From Neorhizobium galegae (GTDB taxonomy: Bacteria > Pseudomonadota > Alphaproteobacteria > Rhizobiales > Rhizobiaceae), in contig NZ_CP090095.1 of assembly GCF_021391675.1 (NCBI RefSeq), positions 315,501 through 379,500 of the forward strand: 64,000 bases of DNA. The letters run 5' to 3'. A program made the translations under genes and the position numbers. This document shows positions 35,940 through 45,610 of the stretch, in pieces. Below the pieces are notes generated by a model, which was not told where the DNA came from, did not search any database, and was given only the letters and a program-made list of their open reading frames with translations. How positions within the stretch are numbered: position 1 is the stretch's first letter; every line of letters begins with the position of its first letter.

Positions 35940-36890
35940 ATGCCCGCCAAACATCCGGTCGTCGTCGATCTCAAGTTCGAACGCCGCGAGGTCGATGCCG
36001 CACTCGCCGACGCTTTTGCCGGTCGCACTGTGCTGCACGCCTCCGATCCGGGAGTAGACATGTCCGAGGCGCGCTACGCGGTGATCTGGAAGCCGGACCC
36101 GGACCTCTTCCAGCGGGCGCCGAAGCTGGAGGTGTTGTTTTCCGGCGGCGCCGGCGTCGATTATATCCTGACCATGCCCGGCCTGCCTGACGTCCCGATC
36201 GTCCGTTTCGTCGACGAAAGCCTGACGACGCGGATGAGCGAATGGGTCGTGCTGCAGGCCCTGAGCCACCTGCGGCAGGTGCCGGCCTATCTCGGACAGC
36301 AGCGCGAACGCCGGTGGCGCGAACTCTCCCAACCGGAAGCGAAGGATCTGACCGTCGGCGTCATGGGCCTTGGCGTGCTCGGCCAGGACGCGGTCCGGAA
36401 ACTGAAGATCATGGGTTTTGATGTCGTCGGCTGGTCGCGCAGCAAAAAGACCATCGAGGGTGTCGAAACCTTCGACGGCGGCGAGCTCGATGCTTTCCTC
36501 GCCCGCACGGACATTCTGGTCGGCCTCCTGCCGCTGACGCCGGATACGCGCGGCATCTTCAATGCCTCCCTGTTTGCAAAACTTCGCCAGGGCGGGGCCT
36601 TGGGCAAGCCGGTCTTCATCAATGCCGGACGCGGCGGCAGCCAGGTGGAGAGCGATCTTGTTGCAGCGCTCGATAACGGCATTCTCGGCGGCGCATCGCT
36701 GGATGTCTTCGAGAAGGAACCGCTCGGCGCAGATAGCCCGCTCTGGGCGACGGACAACGTCATCATTACGCCCCATGCGGCTTCCGCCTCCGATGTGAGG
36801 GCGCTGTTTCGCAATGCGGAGGCCCAGATGGAACGCTACGAGGCGGGCGACCCCTTGCAGCACGTCGTGGATCGCCGGGCAGGCTACTGA
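35940..36890 (+). CDS. D-2-hydroxyacid dehydrogenase, GhrA type
   Basis: This 316-residue NAD(P)H-dependent reductase is most like glyoxylate/hydroxypyruvate reductase A. The cofactor site is GVMGLGVLGQDAV (GxGxxG), followed by WSRSKK, a basic loop that favours NADPH. The catalytic residues sit in INAGRGGSQVESDLVAAL (Arg), DVFEKEPL (Glu) and ITPHAAS (His). It lies 26 bases after yejF and may be co-transcribed; a link between peptide uptake and this enzyme is not obvious. Substrate preference is inferred from the family, not proven. Confidence 0.92.
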   Translation: MPAKHPVVVDLKFERREVDAALADAFAGRTVLHASDPGVDMSEARYAVIWKPDPDLFQRAPKLEVLFSGGAGVDYILTMPGLPDVPIVRFVDESLTTRMSEWVVLQALSHLRQVPAYLGQQRERRWRELSQPEAKDLTVGVMGLGVLGQDAVRKLKIMGFDVVGWSRSKKTIEGVETFDGGELDAFLARTDILVGLLPLTPDTRGIFNASLFAKLRQGGALGKPVFINAGRGGSQVESDLVAALDNGILGGASLDVFEKEPLGADSPLWATDNVIITPHAASASDVRALFRNAEAQMERYEAGDPLQHVVDRRAGY

Positions 36891-36971
36891 GCCTTGCTGC
36901 CGGAACATTCGTTTCCGCCGACCGTTTCTTGTGCATGAGCCGGGCATTCCGGCCGAACAAGGAGCGAAATC

Positions 36972-37301
36972 ATGAACACTCGTTTCGATCCCCAGGAAGC
37001 CGAAACCCGTCATCCGAACCCGATCGGTTCGCCGCCGGTTGTTGAGACCGCTACGGAAGCGCGGCAGGGAAGCTGGGGTGCACCGGTGCTGAAGGTACTG
37101 ATTGCCGGCCTCATCCTGGCAATGGTCGCCTGGGCCGGCGCCGAGTGGTACGGTCGAAGCACCGCACCGCCGGCAGAGCAGACCGCAACGCCGCCGGCTG
37201 GCAGCACGACGCCCCAGAACCCGAATGCGCCGCCGACCGCCAGTCCCTCCACCCCGCCGGCTGCCACGCCGCCGGCAACCAATTCCCAGACCGGCAACTG
37301 A
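36972..37301 (+). CDS. Hypothetical single-pass membrane protein with Pro/Thr tail
   Basis: This 109-residue protein has a polar N-terminus (1-35), one membrane helix (about 37-57, VLKVLIAGLILAMVAWAGAE), and a disordered tail of Pro, Ala, Thr and Ser, probably periplasmic. AAGGAG lies about seven bases before ATG 36972. The tail is a low-complexity repeat of PPA/PPT units. It was not assigned to a characterised family. An 11-bp hairpin follows 20 bases after the stop. It probably forms its own unit between ghrA-like and pncB. Confidence 0.7.
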   Translation: MNTRFDPQEAETRHPNPIGSPPVVETATEARQGSWGAPVLKVLIAGLILAMVAWAGAEWYGRSTAPPAEQTATPPAGSTTPQNPNAPPTASPSTPPAATPPATNSQTGN

Positions 37302-37320
37302 CCGGCATCATCCTGATTTA

Positions 37321-37346
37321 TTCGGCCGCGACCTTTCGCGGCCGAA
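37321..37346 (+). terminator. Hairpin after the Pro/Thr-tail membrane protein
   Basis: A perfect 11-bp stem (37321-37331 with 37336-37346) has a CCTT loop. The following bases (TTGCG) are a poor U tract, so it is a weak intrinsic terminator or an mRNA-end stabiliser. Confidence 0.45.
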
Positions 37347-37465
37347 TTGCGTCTGGACTTAGTCTGCATTTTTTTCGATAAAAATGCCCGGAGGTTGATC
37401 AGCCGCTGCCTCCCTATGCATCGAATCGGCGGAGCCGGCCCGGGAGGGCCGGGGCAGGGGCAGGC

Positions 37466-38770
37466 ATGACAAAGACCGATATCGCCAGCAGGGTGTATAA
37501 CCACACCTGGAAGCTCGACCCGATCATCCGCAGTCTGATCGATACGGATTTCTACAAGCTCCTGATGCTGCAGATGATCTGGAAGCTCTATCCGGATGTC
37601 GACGCCACCTTCTCGCTGATCAACCGCACGACCAGCGTCAAGCTGGCGGAGGAGATCGACGAGGGCGCGCTGCGCGAACAGCTCGACCATGCCCGCACCG
37701 TCGGCCTGTCCAAGAAGGAGATGATCTGGCTTGCGGGTAACACGTTTTATGGCCGCAAGCAGATCTTCGAGCCGGAATTCTTGAACTGGCTGTCCACCTA
37801 CAAGCTGCCGGAATACGAGCTTTCGAAGCGCGACGGCCAGTACGAGCTGACCTTCCACGGCAAGTGGATGGAGACGACGCTCTGGGAAATTCCGGCACTC
37901 GCGATCATCAACGAACTGCGTTCCCGTTCTGCCATGCGCTCGCTGGGCTTCTTCACGCTCGACGTGCTCTACGCGCGGGCCAAGGCCAAGATGTGGGAAA
38001 AGGTCGAACGCCTGCAGGCATTGCCGGGCCTGCGCATCTCCGATTTCGGAACGCGCCGCCGTCACAGCTTCCTGTGGCAGCGCTGGTGCGTCGAGGCGCT
38101 CAAGGAAGGCATCGGCCCGGCCTTCACCGGCACCAGCAACGTTCTGCTGGCGATGGACTCCGATCTCGAAGCCGTGGGCACCAATGCGCACGAGCTGCCC
38201 ATGGTGGCTGCTGCTCTCGCGGAGACCGACGAGCAGCTGCGCGCCTCGCCCTATCAGGTCCTGAAGGACTGGAACCGGCTCTACGGCGGCAACCTGCTGA
38301 TCGTCCTGCCGGATGCCTTCGGCACGGCGGCGTTCCTGCGCGATGCGCCGGACTGGGTGGCCGACTGGACCGGCTTCCGCCCCGACAGCGCGCCACCGGT
38401 CGAGGGCGGCGAAAAGATCATCGCCTGGTGGAAGAAGATGGGCCGCAATCCCAAGGACAAGCTGCTGATCTTTTCCGACGGGCTGGATGTCGAGGCGATC
38501 GTCGATACCTACCGGCATTTCGAAGGCCGCGTGCGCATGAGCTTCGGCTGGGGCACCAACCTGACCAACGATTTCGCCGGCTGCGCGCCGCACGAGATTG
38601 CCGGTCTGATGCCGATCTCCATCGTCTGCAAGGTAAGCGAGGCGAATGGCCGCCCGGCGGTGAAACTCTCCGACAATCCGCGCAAGGCGACCGGAGATCC
38701 GGCCGAGGTGGAACGCTATCTGAAGTTCTTCGGCCAGGAAGATCGCGTCGATCAGGTTGTGCTGGTCTAA
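37466..38770 (+). CDS. pncB: Nicotinate phosphoribosyltransferase
   Basis: PncB joins nicotinate and PRPP to give nicotinate mononucleotide in the NAD salvage (Preiss-Handler) pathway. It has 434 residues. The family starts with [20 protein letters not shown]. The phosphorylated histidine is in GTRRRHSF (His200), and [10 protein letters not shown] and [13 protein letters not shown] form part of the PRPP site. [10 protein letters not shown] is a further signature. It is cytoplasmic and stands alone. PRPP use links it loosely to phnN and upp in this window. Confidence 0.96.
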   Translation: MTKTDIASRVYNHTWKLDPIIRSLIDTDFYKLLMLQMIWKLYPDVDATFSLINRTTSVKLAEEIDEGALREQLDHARTVGLSKKEMIWLAGNTFYGRKQIFEPEFLNWLSTYKLPEYELSKRDGQYELTFHGKWMETTLWEIPALAIINELRSRSAMRSLGFFTLDVLYARAKAKMWEKVERLQALPGLRISDFGTRRRHSFLWQRWCVEALKEGIGPAFTGTSNVLLAMDSDLEAVGTNAHELPMVAAALAETDEQLRASPYQVLKDWNRLYGGNLLIVLPDAFGTAAFLRDAPDWVADWTGFRPDSAPPVEGGEKIIAWWKKMGRNPKDKLLIFSDGLDVEAIVDTYRHFEGRVRMSFGWGTNLTNDFAGCAPHEIAGLMPISIVCKVSEANGRPAVKLSDNPRKATGDPAEVERYLKFFGQEDRVDQVVLV

Positions 38771-38790
38771 TCCACTGCTCGAAAACGGGA

Positions 38791-38821
38791 ACAGGCCCCG
38801 CCGGAAATGGGCGGAGCCTGT
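38791..38821 (-). terminator. Hairpin between convergent pncB and DUF1236 genes
   Basis: A stem of 6+5 bp with one mismatch (38791-38802 with 38810-38821) lies between the two stops. Read on the minus strand it leads into TTCCCGTTTTC, a modest U tract, so it could end the DUF1236 transcript. It may also serve pncB. Confidence 0.4.
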
Positions 38822-38859
38822 CTGCGTTGGCTGGCTTAAGAGGAATTCGGAGCCTTCGC

Positions 38860-39258
38860 TTACCGGATGACCTGAACCACTGTATGGGTCTGCGGATCGA
38901 CGATCACGCGCTGGTTGTTGACGACCGTATAGGCATATTTCGGATTGCTGGGCACCGGGGTCACGACGACGCTCTGCGGGATCGGCTTGCCCACAGCGAT
39001 CGGCTGTTCGACCACCACGGATGTGGTCGGGGCAGGCTGCTCCTGCACATAGGTGACGACTTCGCGCGGTGGCGGATCGATCGCGGTACCGGCTACGGCG
39101 CCGACGACCCCACCCACCGCGGCGCCGACTGGACCGCCGACGATGGCACCGGTAACGGCTCCGCCGGCTGCACCGTTGACGGTGCCCTGCTGGGCTCCGG
39201 CCTGTGTCGCGAAGGAAGCGGCGAGAATGGCGCAGGATGCGAGAATGATCTTCTTCAT
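38860..39258 (-). CDS. DUF1236 exported protein with glycine zipper
   Basis: This 132-residue exported protein has a signal peptide ending near residue 22 (ATQAGAQ). A glycine-zipper stretch follows (about 30-58, GAIVGGPVGAAVGGVVGAVA), which may insert in or pack against a membrane. A Pro/Val-rich linker leads to a C-terminal domain KYAYTVVNNQRVIVDPQTHT of the DUF1236 type. DUF1236 proteins are abundant in Rhizobiales and of unknown function, probably periplasmic or outer-membrane associated. A ribosome-binding site (AGGAGAAGA) lies directly upstream. Confidence 0.85.
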   Translation of the reverse strand: MKKIILASCAILAASFATQAGAQQGTVNGAAGGAVTGAIVGGPVGAAVGGVVGAVAGTAIDPPPREVVTYVQEQPAPTTSVVVEQPIAVGKPIPQSVVVTPVPSNPKYAYTVVNNQRVIVDPQTHTVVQVIR

Positions 39259-39576
39259 GGGTCTTCTCCTTTTCTTGAACTTCCGAAGAGCTAACCCGCC
39301 AGTTTTTGAGTGGTTCCTGCCTGCCGGTCACCTTTCGTAAGGGTCTGAAATCTTGAGCGAGGAGGTATTCGGGATGTAGCCATGTTCCGCTCGCCAAAAC
39401 TGAGCCGGCAACGTTAGCCTTCACGACCTCCGTTCCGGCAAATCTATCGGCCTGGCAGCCGGCGCGGCGGTTCGACGCCAGGGATCTAGATCAAAAAATC
39501 GATATCGGGACCCTGCTCCTATTGCCAAGCAGCGATCGGAGTTCATTTGCCTCCTTCAGTCTGGGAGGATCTGCCG
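39259..39576. other. Intergenic region without a recognised gene
   Basis: These 318 bases separate two divergent genes. I see no coding frame with a good ribosome-binding site. The palindrome GATCTAGATC lies near 39484-39493 with an A-rich run after it, and GGGAGG at 39563-39568 serves the TTG start of the receiver gene. Confidence 0.5.
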
Positions 39577-39972
39577 TTGGAATATCGTTTCCTGATCGTC
39601 GAAGACAGTTTGCTGGTCGCGATGGATATCGAAGACGCCATCCATCGAAGCGGCCATGACGTCGTCGGAATAGCACCCGACATGACGGTGGCGCTGAACT
39701 ATACCCGTGACACGGATATAGCCTTTGTAGATGTGCGCCTTGCCGACGGCGAGACCGGCCCCGAGATCGCCAAGGCGCTGGCGGAATACGGCATCGTGGT
39801 GATCATGATCACCGGCAATCCGGGGCTGGTGGCGGCGGGCGTCTCCGGGGTCCTCGGCGTAATGGCAAAACCGATGACCGACCAGGCTTCGATGGACCTC
39901 ATCCAGTTCGCCGTCGATCGCAAGAATGGCCGGCCGGGCGTGCCGCCGGCGCGGCTGCGGCTCTTTCACTGA
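39577..39972 (+). CDS. Stand-alone response-regulator receiver domain
   Basis: This 131-residue protein consists of one CheY-like receiver domain without an output domain. Acidic pocket residues are in FLIVEDS (Glu9, Asp10). The phospho-acceptor is Asp52 (AFVDVRLADG), the conserved Thr is in IMITGNP and the Lys in VMAKPM. The start is probably TTG 39577, because GGGAGG is eight to nine bases upstream; another TTG at 39547 lacks one. No histidine kinase is nearby, so its partner is unknown. Such orphan receivers often act in phosphorelays or stress signalling. Confidence 0.88.
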   Translation: MEYRFLIVEDSLLVAMDIEDAIHRSGHDVVGIAPDMTVALNYTRDTDIAFVDVRLADGETGPEIAKALAEYGIVVIMITGNPGLVAAGVSGVLGVMAKPMTDQASMDLIQFAVDRKNGRPGVPPARLRLFH

Positions 39973-40072
39973 GGGCGGCCTGACTATCCGGCGGTTTAAA
40001 TAACTTCTGCCCCAGATGACAGGGCCGGATATCCGCGCTATGGGATCGCCCCAGAGCGACAGCGGGTCATAC

Positions 40073-41080
40073 ATGCGTTACTTCATCACCGGGACGGCAG
40101 GCTTCATTGGTTTCCACTTGGCGCGACGCCTGCTGGAGGATGGGCACGAGGTTCTAGGCTTCGACGGGATGACGCCCTATTACAGCCTGCGCCTCAAGGA
40201 AGCCCGCAATGCCGGGCTCGCGCAATTCCCTGCCTTCCGCCCGGTCATAGGCATGCTGGAAGACAAATCGCTGCTCGACAAGTCGGTCGAGGACTTCAAG
40301 CCGGATGTGATGATCCACCTCGCCGCCCAGGCCGGTGTTCGCTACAGTCTTGAAAATCCCAAGGCCTATCTCGATTCCAATCTCATCGGCTCCTGGAATA
40401 TCCTGGAGATTGCCCGCAATTACGGCGTCGGCCATCTGATGCTTGCTTCGACGTCGTCGGTCTACGGTGCCAACCCGGACGTTCCTTTCCGCGAAAGCGA
40501 CCGCGCCGACGAACCCTTGACCTTCTATGCGGCGACCAAGAAGGCCTCGGAGTTGATGGCGCACAGCTACGCCCATCTCTACAAGGTGCCGATAACCGCC
40601 TTCCGCTTCTTCACGGTCTACGGTCCCTGGGGCCGGCCGGACATGGCGCTCTTCAAGTTCGTCAAGGCGATGATCGAGGATCGCGAGATCGAGATCTACG
40701 GCGAAGGCAAGATGAGCCGGGACTTCACCTATATCGACGACCTGGTGAATTCGATCATCGACCTGTCCAAGGTCTATCCCGGCGAGGACAATCGCGTCGC
40801 GGACATCGATACGCTCTCCCATCAGGCACCGTTCCGCGTCGTCAATATCGGCGGCGGCCAGCCATCGGGGCTCCTCGATTTCGTTGAAACCATCGAACGG
40901 ATCATGGGGAAACCGGCCAAGCGCAAGATGCTGCCGATGCAGAAGGGCGATGTGCCGAGAACCTTCGCCAGCCCCGATCTTCTCGTCGCACTTACGGGCC
41001 GCAAGCCGGAGATCGGTCTGGAGGAAGGCGTCAAGGCCTTCGTTCAATGGTATCTCGACCACCGCCACGAGATCGACTGA
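40073..41080 (+). CDS. lpsL: UDP-glucuronate 4-epimerase (LpsL-like)
   Basis: This 335-residue extended short-chain dehydrogenase/epimerase is probably the enzyme making UDP-galacturonate for lipopolysaccharide. The cofactor motif is GTAGFIG (7-13), the catalytic site ASTSSVYG plus YAATKK (Tyr152, Lys156), and [20 protein letters not shown] is the signature of the UDP-glucuronate epimerase group. It resembles Sinorhizobium LpsL from memory. ATG 40073 starts the family sequence; an ATG at 40016 adds 19 unrelated residues. Neighbouring manC and phosphomannomutase genes fit a surface-sugar locus. Confidence 0.87.
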   Translation: MRYFITGTAGFIGFHLARRLLEDGHEVLGFDGMTPYYSLRLKEARNAGLAQFPAFRPVIGMLEDKSLLDKSVEDFKPDVMIHLAAQAGVRYSLENPKAYLDSNLIGSWNILEIARNYGVGHLMLASTSSVYGANPDVPFRESDRADEPLTFYAATKKASELMAHSYAHLYKVPITAFRFFTVYGPWGRPDMALFKFVKAMIEDREIEIYGEGKMSRDFTYIDDLVNSIIDLSKVYPGEDNRVADIDTLSHQAPFRVVNIGGGQPSGLLDFVETIERIMGKPAKRKMLPMQKGDVPRTFASPDLLVALTGRKPEIGLEEGVKAFVQWYLDHRHEID

Positions 41081-41170
41081 GCCGCTTCCTGCCAAAAGGT
41101 GCATGCCGAGAACCGGCGCCGGAAAACACTGTAGCGGTCCTGACGACTCGGCTACTCGGCGCTTCATGCC

Positions 41171-42004
41171 TTAAACCAATGGCGCGGCGATCTCGAAGGA
41201 TGCTCCCGACCTCAGTTCCGAGGAAACATACCATCCATCCCACTGCGAGAACTGCGGAAAAACGCGGGTGTAGCCGTTTCGCCGCAATAGTTCTTCGATA
41301 CCCTTCTCGGTCTTGGAATTTTGCTCGACCGAAATGAGACTGAAACGTCGTCGGGAAAAATCGAAAGCGGAGAGGATATCGAGTTCGCTGCCTTCCGTAT
41401 CGATGGAAATATAGTCGATCTCTCGCGGAGCGTCATATTTGTCGAGCAGATCGTTCAGAGAGATCGTCCTGATGTCGAGAGCGGTTCCGCCCTTGCGAAC
41501 GTCGGCGAAGTGATCGCCGTCAGCGAAAGACGCGATCGCACTGAGCTCAGGATCGACGCCGTCCATGGCCAGAAACCTCACGACTTCTTCCGACTTGGAA
41601 GACACGCATAGATGTTCGATATGAACCATCCGGTTTCTCGCAAGTGCGGCATGCCAGACGGGATTTGGCTCCGCCAGGATTCCGCGCCAATTGAGTTCGT
41701 TCTCAAGCAACCACGTATTGCTGTTGATCAGTCCATTTGTCGCGCCGAACTCGACAAAGAACCCACCGCTCTTTTCCCCGAGCTCATAACAAACCCACAG
41801 ATCCTGCAATATTTGCGCCTTGGATTTCCGGCGCCTCGCAATCGAGTATGCCATGAACGACAAGTCCTCGGATTGCAGCCAACCCGTCACCTCGGGGCGG
41901 TTTAGCCGCACGGCGTTGAATATTTTACTTTGAAGGGAAGGGTTGTGCAGCAGCGATCCGATGCTTCGCGCTGATGCAGACAACAGGATATTCCGGGGGC
42001 GCAT
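41171..42004 (-). CDS. FkbM family methyltransferase
   Basis: This 277-residue SAM-dependent methyltransferase is of the FkbM type, which often methylates sugars of polysaccharides. The SAM region starts at GGFFVEFGATNGLINSNT, and the family's conserved IDYISIDTEGSELDILSAF lies near residues 190-210. Residues 1-60 form an N-terminal extension. Its base composition is less GC-rich than that of the sugar-nucleotide genes around it, which suggests later acquisition. Its place between lpsL and manC points to O-methylation of a surface glycan; the acceptor is unknown. Confidence 0.88.
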   Translation of the reverse strand: MRPRNILLSASARSIGSLLHNPSLQSKIFNAVRLNRPEVTGWLQSEDLSFMAYSIARRRKSKAQILQDLWVCYELGEKSGGFFVEFGATNGLINSNTWLLENELNWRGILAEPNPVWHAALARNRMVHIEHLCVSSKSEEVVRFLAMDGVDPELSAIASFADGDHFADVRKGGTALDIRTISLNDLLDKYDAPREIDYISIDTEGSELDILSAFDFSRRRFSLISVEQNSKTEKGIEELLRRNGYTRVFPQFSQWDGWYVSSELRSGASFEIAAPLV

Positions 42005-42095
42005 GCGATACCCTTTCCACTATCGGCGGATAATCCGCCAGTCTCAGAGCTGCACAGAAAGTAGCCTGACAGGCTGCCTTTAACTTACGAAAGCC

Positions 42096-43523
42096 TCAGC
42101 CGCGCCCGAACTCGTCGACGATGCGGATGATGTCGTCCTCGCCGAGATAGGAACCGGTCTGCACCTCGATCACTTCGAGCATGATCTTGCCCGGATTGGC
42201 GAGCCGGTGCACTTCGCCCTGCGGAATATAGATGGACTCGTTTTCCCTGACGATCCGGGTTTCCTCGCCGATCGTCACTTCCGCTGTGCCCTTGACGCAG
42301 ATCCAGTGCTCCGAGCGGTGGTGATGTTTCTGCAGCGAGAGCTTCTTGCCGGGCGTCACGAACAGCCGCTTCACCTGGAAACGATCGCCGTTGAGCACCG
42401 ACGTATAGCCACCCCAGGGACGATAGGAGGTCGGATGGGTTTCGGTCAGTGCTGCGGTCGCTTTGGCCGCGGCGAGCTGCTTGACGATCTTGCCGACATC
42501 CTGGCTGTCTTCCAGCCGGCCGATATAGACGGCGTCCTCGCTGGCGATGACGGCGACGCCATCCAGGCCCTGAACGGCGAGATGGCTGGTGCGAGACATG
42601 ACGAGCGAGTTCCTGGTGTTGATCAGCGTCGTCTTGCCGGAGGTGACGTTGCCGGCCTCGTCGCGGGCGCCGAGCTTCCAGACGGCGTCCCAGCTTCCGA
42701 GATCGGACCAGGTGAACGATGAGGGCACGACCGCCGCGTTGGAGGTCTTCTCCATCAGCGCGTAGTCGACGGAGATATCCGGGCTTGCGGCAAATTCCTG
42801 CGTGTCGAGGCGGGTGAAATCGAGATCGTTCGAAGCCTTGGCAAGTGCGGCGCGCGCGGCCGCCTCGACCTCGGGCGCGAAGGTGGAAAGTTCGCTCAGC
42901 ACCTGCCCGGCCTTGAACATGAAGATGCCGGAGTTCCAGGCAAAGCCACCGGCCGACAGCATCTTCTCCGCCTCGGCCAATACCGGCTTTTCGACGAAAC
43001 GCTTGACCTTGCAGGCGCCGGCTGGCAGCGCCTCGCCAATCTCGATGTAACCATAACCGGTGGCGGGCTCCGTCGGCGCGATGCCGAAGGTCACGAGCTT
43101 GCCGGAAAGGGCCGTCTCTTTGGCGATGCGGATCGCCTCGAAATAACCGGCATCCGCGGTGATCTCGTGATCCGAGGCCAGCACCTGCAGGACGGCGTCC
43201 TCGCCGAACCGGCTCTCGACGAAGGCGGCAGCGGCTGCGACGGCCGGGGCCGTGTTGCGGGCGACGGGCTCGAGCAGGATGCCGGAAAGCTTGATGCCGA
43301 GTTCGCGCGCCTGTTCGGCGACAAGGAACCGGAAATCCTCGTTGGTGATGACGACGGGAGCCTCATAGAGCTTCTGGTCCGAAACGCGCGACAGCGTCGC
43401 CTGGAACAGCGTCTGGTCGCCGATGAACTGGATGAACTGCTTCGGCGCACTGGCGCGCGACAGCGGCCAGAGCCGCGTGCCCTTGCCGCCGGCCATGATG
43501 ACGGGGATGATCTTGCTATTCAT
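42096..43523 (-). CDS. manC: Mannose-1-phosphate guanylyltransferase / mannose-6-phosphate isomerase
   Basis: This bifunctional 475-residue enzyme makes GDP-mannose for surface polysaccharides. The N-terminal nucleotidyltransferase has the pyrophosphorylase motif AGGKGTRLWP (11-20) and FVEKP. The C-terminal cupin (about 355-470) carries the isomerase site, with RPWGGYTSVLNGDRFQVKRL, QKHHHRSEHW (metal-binding His) and the IPQGEVHRL motif. Both domains look complete. It is cytoplasmic. It lies 30 bases after the phosphomannomutase gene on the same strand, giving a two-gene unit. Confidence 0.95.
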   Translation of the reverse strand: MNSKIIPVIMAGGKGTRLWPLSRASAPKQFIQFIGDQTLFQATLSRVSDQKLYEAPVVITNEDFRFLVAEQARELGIKLSGILLEPVARNTAPAVAAAAAFVESRFGEDAVLQVLASDHEITADAGYFEAIRIAKETALSGKLVTFGIAPTEPATGYGYIEIGEALPAGACKVKRFVEKPVLAEAEKMLSAGGFAWNSGIFMFKAGQVLSELSTFAPEVEAAARAALAKASNDLDFTRLDTQEFAASPDISVDYALMEKTSNAAVVPSSFTWSDLGSWDAVWKLGARDEAGNVTSGKTTLINTRNSLVMSRTSHLAVQGLDGVAVIASEDAVYIGRLEDSQDVGKIVKQLAAAKATAALTETHPTSYRPWGGYTSVLNGDRFQVKRLFVTPGKKLSLQKHHHRSEHWICVKGTAEVTIGEETRIVRENESIYIPQGEVHRLANPGKIMLEVIEVQTGSYLGEDDIIRIVDEFGRG

Positions 43524-43553
43524 TCCAATATCTCCGGCAATTCTCGTCCAAAA

Positions 43554-44978
43554 TTATCGTTCTAGCTTTGAAGCCCAGGCGCGGATGAGGTTCAACCCCT
43601 CATGCAACAAGGCCTTCGCCTTGTCTTCCGTCCCGGCTTCCACGTAACAGCGCATTTCCGGTGCGTTGCCCGATGGCCGGAAATGCACGATGCGCCCGTC
43701 TGCGAGCGTCACCCGCAGGCCATCGATATCGCTTTTGGCGGCGACTGTCGAAATCGGCGCAAGGAAGGCTGCAAGATTGTCGTCGGATTGCCTGAGATAG
43801 GCCATCAGCGCGGCACTGGTCTCGACCGGGAAATTTTCGAGCCGATCGGCCGCCGCAAACGGGAGGCGGAAACCGGCGGCCACTTGCGACAGGGGCTTCT
43901 TTTCACGGGCAGCGAGGACAAGCGTCGCCAGCACCGGCAGGAAACTGTCGCGGGTCGGAAGCGATAAGAGCGTGCCCGTGCTGGTTTCGAAAGGTGACGC
44001 GGTCAGAAGCCCGCCATTCGCCTCGAAACCCATGACGCCCGTCTTGCCGGCTTCGAGTGCTGCGAGCATGCCGGAGATGACGAACGGCGATCCGACCTTG
44101 GTGCGAACCACTTCGAAATCACCAGCGGCCTCGATGCCCGAATTGGAGGTGACGGGGGTCACGACGACCCGCGCTTTCAGGAACTTTGCCGCGATCAGGC
44201 CTAGAAGGTCGCCGCGAAGCGGTTCTCCCGTTTCGTCGGAAACCAGCGGCCGGTCGCCGTCGCCATCGGCAGAGACGATCGCGTCGAGCCCATGTTCGCG
44301 CGCCCAGCCCTTGAGGAGGTCGATCGTCTCGATCGAGACCGCTTCCGTGTCGACCGGAATGAATTCTTCGGAGCGGCCGAGCGGTACGGCGTCTGCGCCA
44401 TAACCTTCGAGAACCTGGACCATAAGATCCCGGGCGACCGTCGAATGCTGGTAGACGCCGACCTTGAGACCGGCGAGCGCTCTCTCCGGGAGCATGGTCG
44501 CATTGCGGGCGAGGAACAGCGCCTCGGCTTGCGCCGAATGATCCGGCGCTTCGCCGGGCGTCGAATCGATCTCGCTTCTGTCCAGTTCGGCGGCGATCGC
44601 GGTGATCCGCATCTCGTCCTGTTTGTCGATCTCCCCATCCGGTCGGTAGAACTTGATGCCGTTGCGGTCCGCGGGGATGTGCGAGCCGGTGATCATCAGC
44701 GATGCGGCCTTGAGCTGAAGTCCGTAGAGCGCCAGCGCCGGCGTCGGCACCGCGCCGCAGTCGATCGGCGAAAGGCCGGCGCGCTTCAGCGCTCCGATGC
44801 AGGTGGCGGCAATGTCGGGGCTAGACGGGCGGGAATCGCGGCCGACCAGCACCGCATCACCCGGCCGGGCAGCACCCGTTTCCAGGAGATGCCGGGCAAA
44901 GGCCTGGGTGTAGAGGGATGATGCTCGGCCCTCCAGGTCACTCACAAGGCCCCGAAGGCCGCTCGTTCCGAACTTCAT
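43554..44978 (-). CDS. Phosphomannomutase
   Basis: This 474-residue alpha-D-phosphohexomutase probably converts mannose 6-phosphate to mannose 1-phosphate for ManC. The phosphoserine loop is TGSHIPADRNGIKF (Ser99), where His-Ile-Pro replaces the more usual His-Asn-Pro. The metal loop is SADGDGDRP (Asp238, 240, 242). The sugar-specificity loop is GFEANGG (Glu-Ala-Asn) and the phosphate-binding loop RPSGNAPEMR. It resembles rhizobial NoeK/ManB proteins. Substrate preference over glucose phosphates is inferred from the neighbouring manC. Confidence 0.92.
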   Translation of the reverse strand: MKFGTSGLRGLVSDLEGRASSLYTQAFARHLLETGAARPGDAVLVGRDSRPSSPDIAATCIGALKRAGLSPIDCGAVPTPALALYGLQLKAASLMITGSHIPADRNGIKFYRPDGEIDKQDEMRITAIAAELDRSEIDSTPGEAPDHSAQAEALFLARNATMLPERALAGLKVGVYQHSTVARDLMVQVLEGYGADAVPLGRSEEFIPVDTEAVSIETIDLLKGWAREHGLDAIVSADGDGDRPLVSDETGEPLRGDLLGLIAAKFLKARVVVTPVTSNSGIEAAGDFEVVRTKVGSPFVISGMLAALEAGKTGVMGFEANGGLLTASPFETSTGTLLSLPTRDSFLPVLATLVLAAREKKPLSQVAAGFRLPFAAADRLENFPVETSAALMAYLRQSDDNLAAFLAPISTVAAKSDIDGLRVTLADGRIVHFRPSGNAPEMRCYVEAGTEDKAKALLHEGLNLIRAWASKLER

Positions 44979-45214
44979 GCGATATCCATCAAGGAGACTC
45001 CAAGGATGATCGTCCTAGTTCATTTCCTATGAAGATAAAGTTGAAATTGGCAATACCCCAAATCGGCGGTGTAGTGCCATAAGCTCTTTCCACAAAGCTT
45101 GGCGGGCCAGCCGAAATGATGTTATCCTTTACGGCATGATCAGGCCTTGTTCCGGATGTTTAGGCCCTGTTCTTGAGTTCGGCTGCTTCGGGTTCGAAGC
45201 TTGGGAGAGCCGTC

Positions 45215-45544
45215 ATGGAAGCGAATATCGTAAAGAGCGTCGCCTTCGTGGTACCGATTGCCGGCCTCGCGTTTCTCATGGCCGTGGGCGAGACGACCGA
45301 AGACCAGAGGTGCCCGGGAAGCCTCGCGTTCGAGAAGTCGCGCCAGCTCGTCCAACAACGCCCCGATATCGTCGATGTTGCCTGGGGCAATTTCCGCTGG
45401 ATCGCCGATTGCCGGTTCTCCATGGGCGGCTATGCCGACATCAACACCGACAAGGGCCTGGACCGCAGGGATTTTGAACTCGTGGTCGCTTTCGATCCGC
45501 AACTGCGCCGTTGGCAGCAGGTCAGCTTTTCGATCTCCCAATAA
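45215..45544 (+). CDS. Hypothetical protein with N-terminal hydrophobic segment
   Basis: This 109-residue protein has an N-terminal hydrophobic stretch (about 6-24, VKSVAFVVPIAGLAFLMAVG), a membrane anchor or poor signal peptide. A soluble domain with two Cys follows (DQRCPGSL and IADCRFSM), which could pair outside the cytoplasm. Aromatic and Asp/Arg-rich motifs such as WGNFRWIADC and FDPQLRRWQQV are present. GGGAGAG lies just before ATG 45215. It was not assigned to a family. Confidence 0.6.
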   Translation: MEANIVKSVAFVVPIAGLAFLMAVGETTEDQRCPGSLAFEKSRQLVQQRPDIVDVAWGNFRWIADCRFSMGGYADINTDKGLDRRDFELVVAFDPQLRRWQQVSFSISQ

Positions 45545-45610
45545 TGCAGAGTGCGCCGCGAACCAGCCGACCCCGACATGGCTTGCGGGGTCTGGCGGCT
45601 CGGAATCGAT

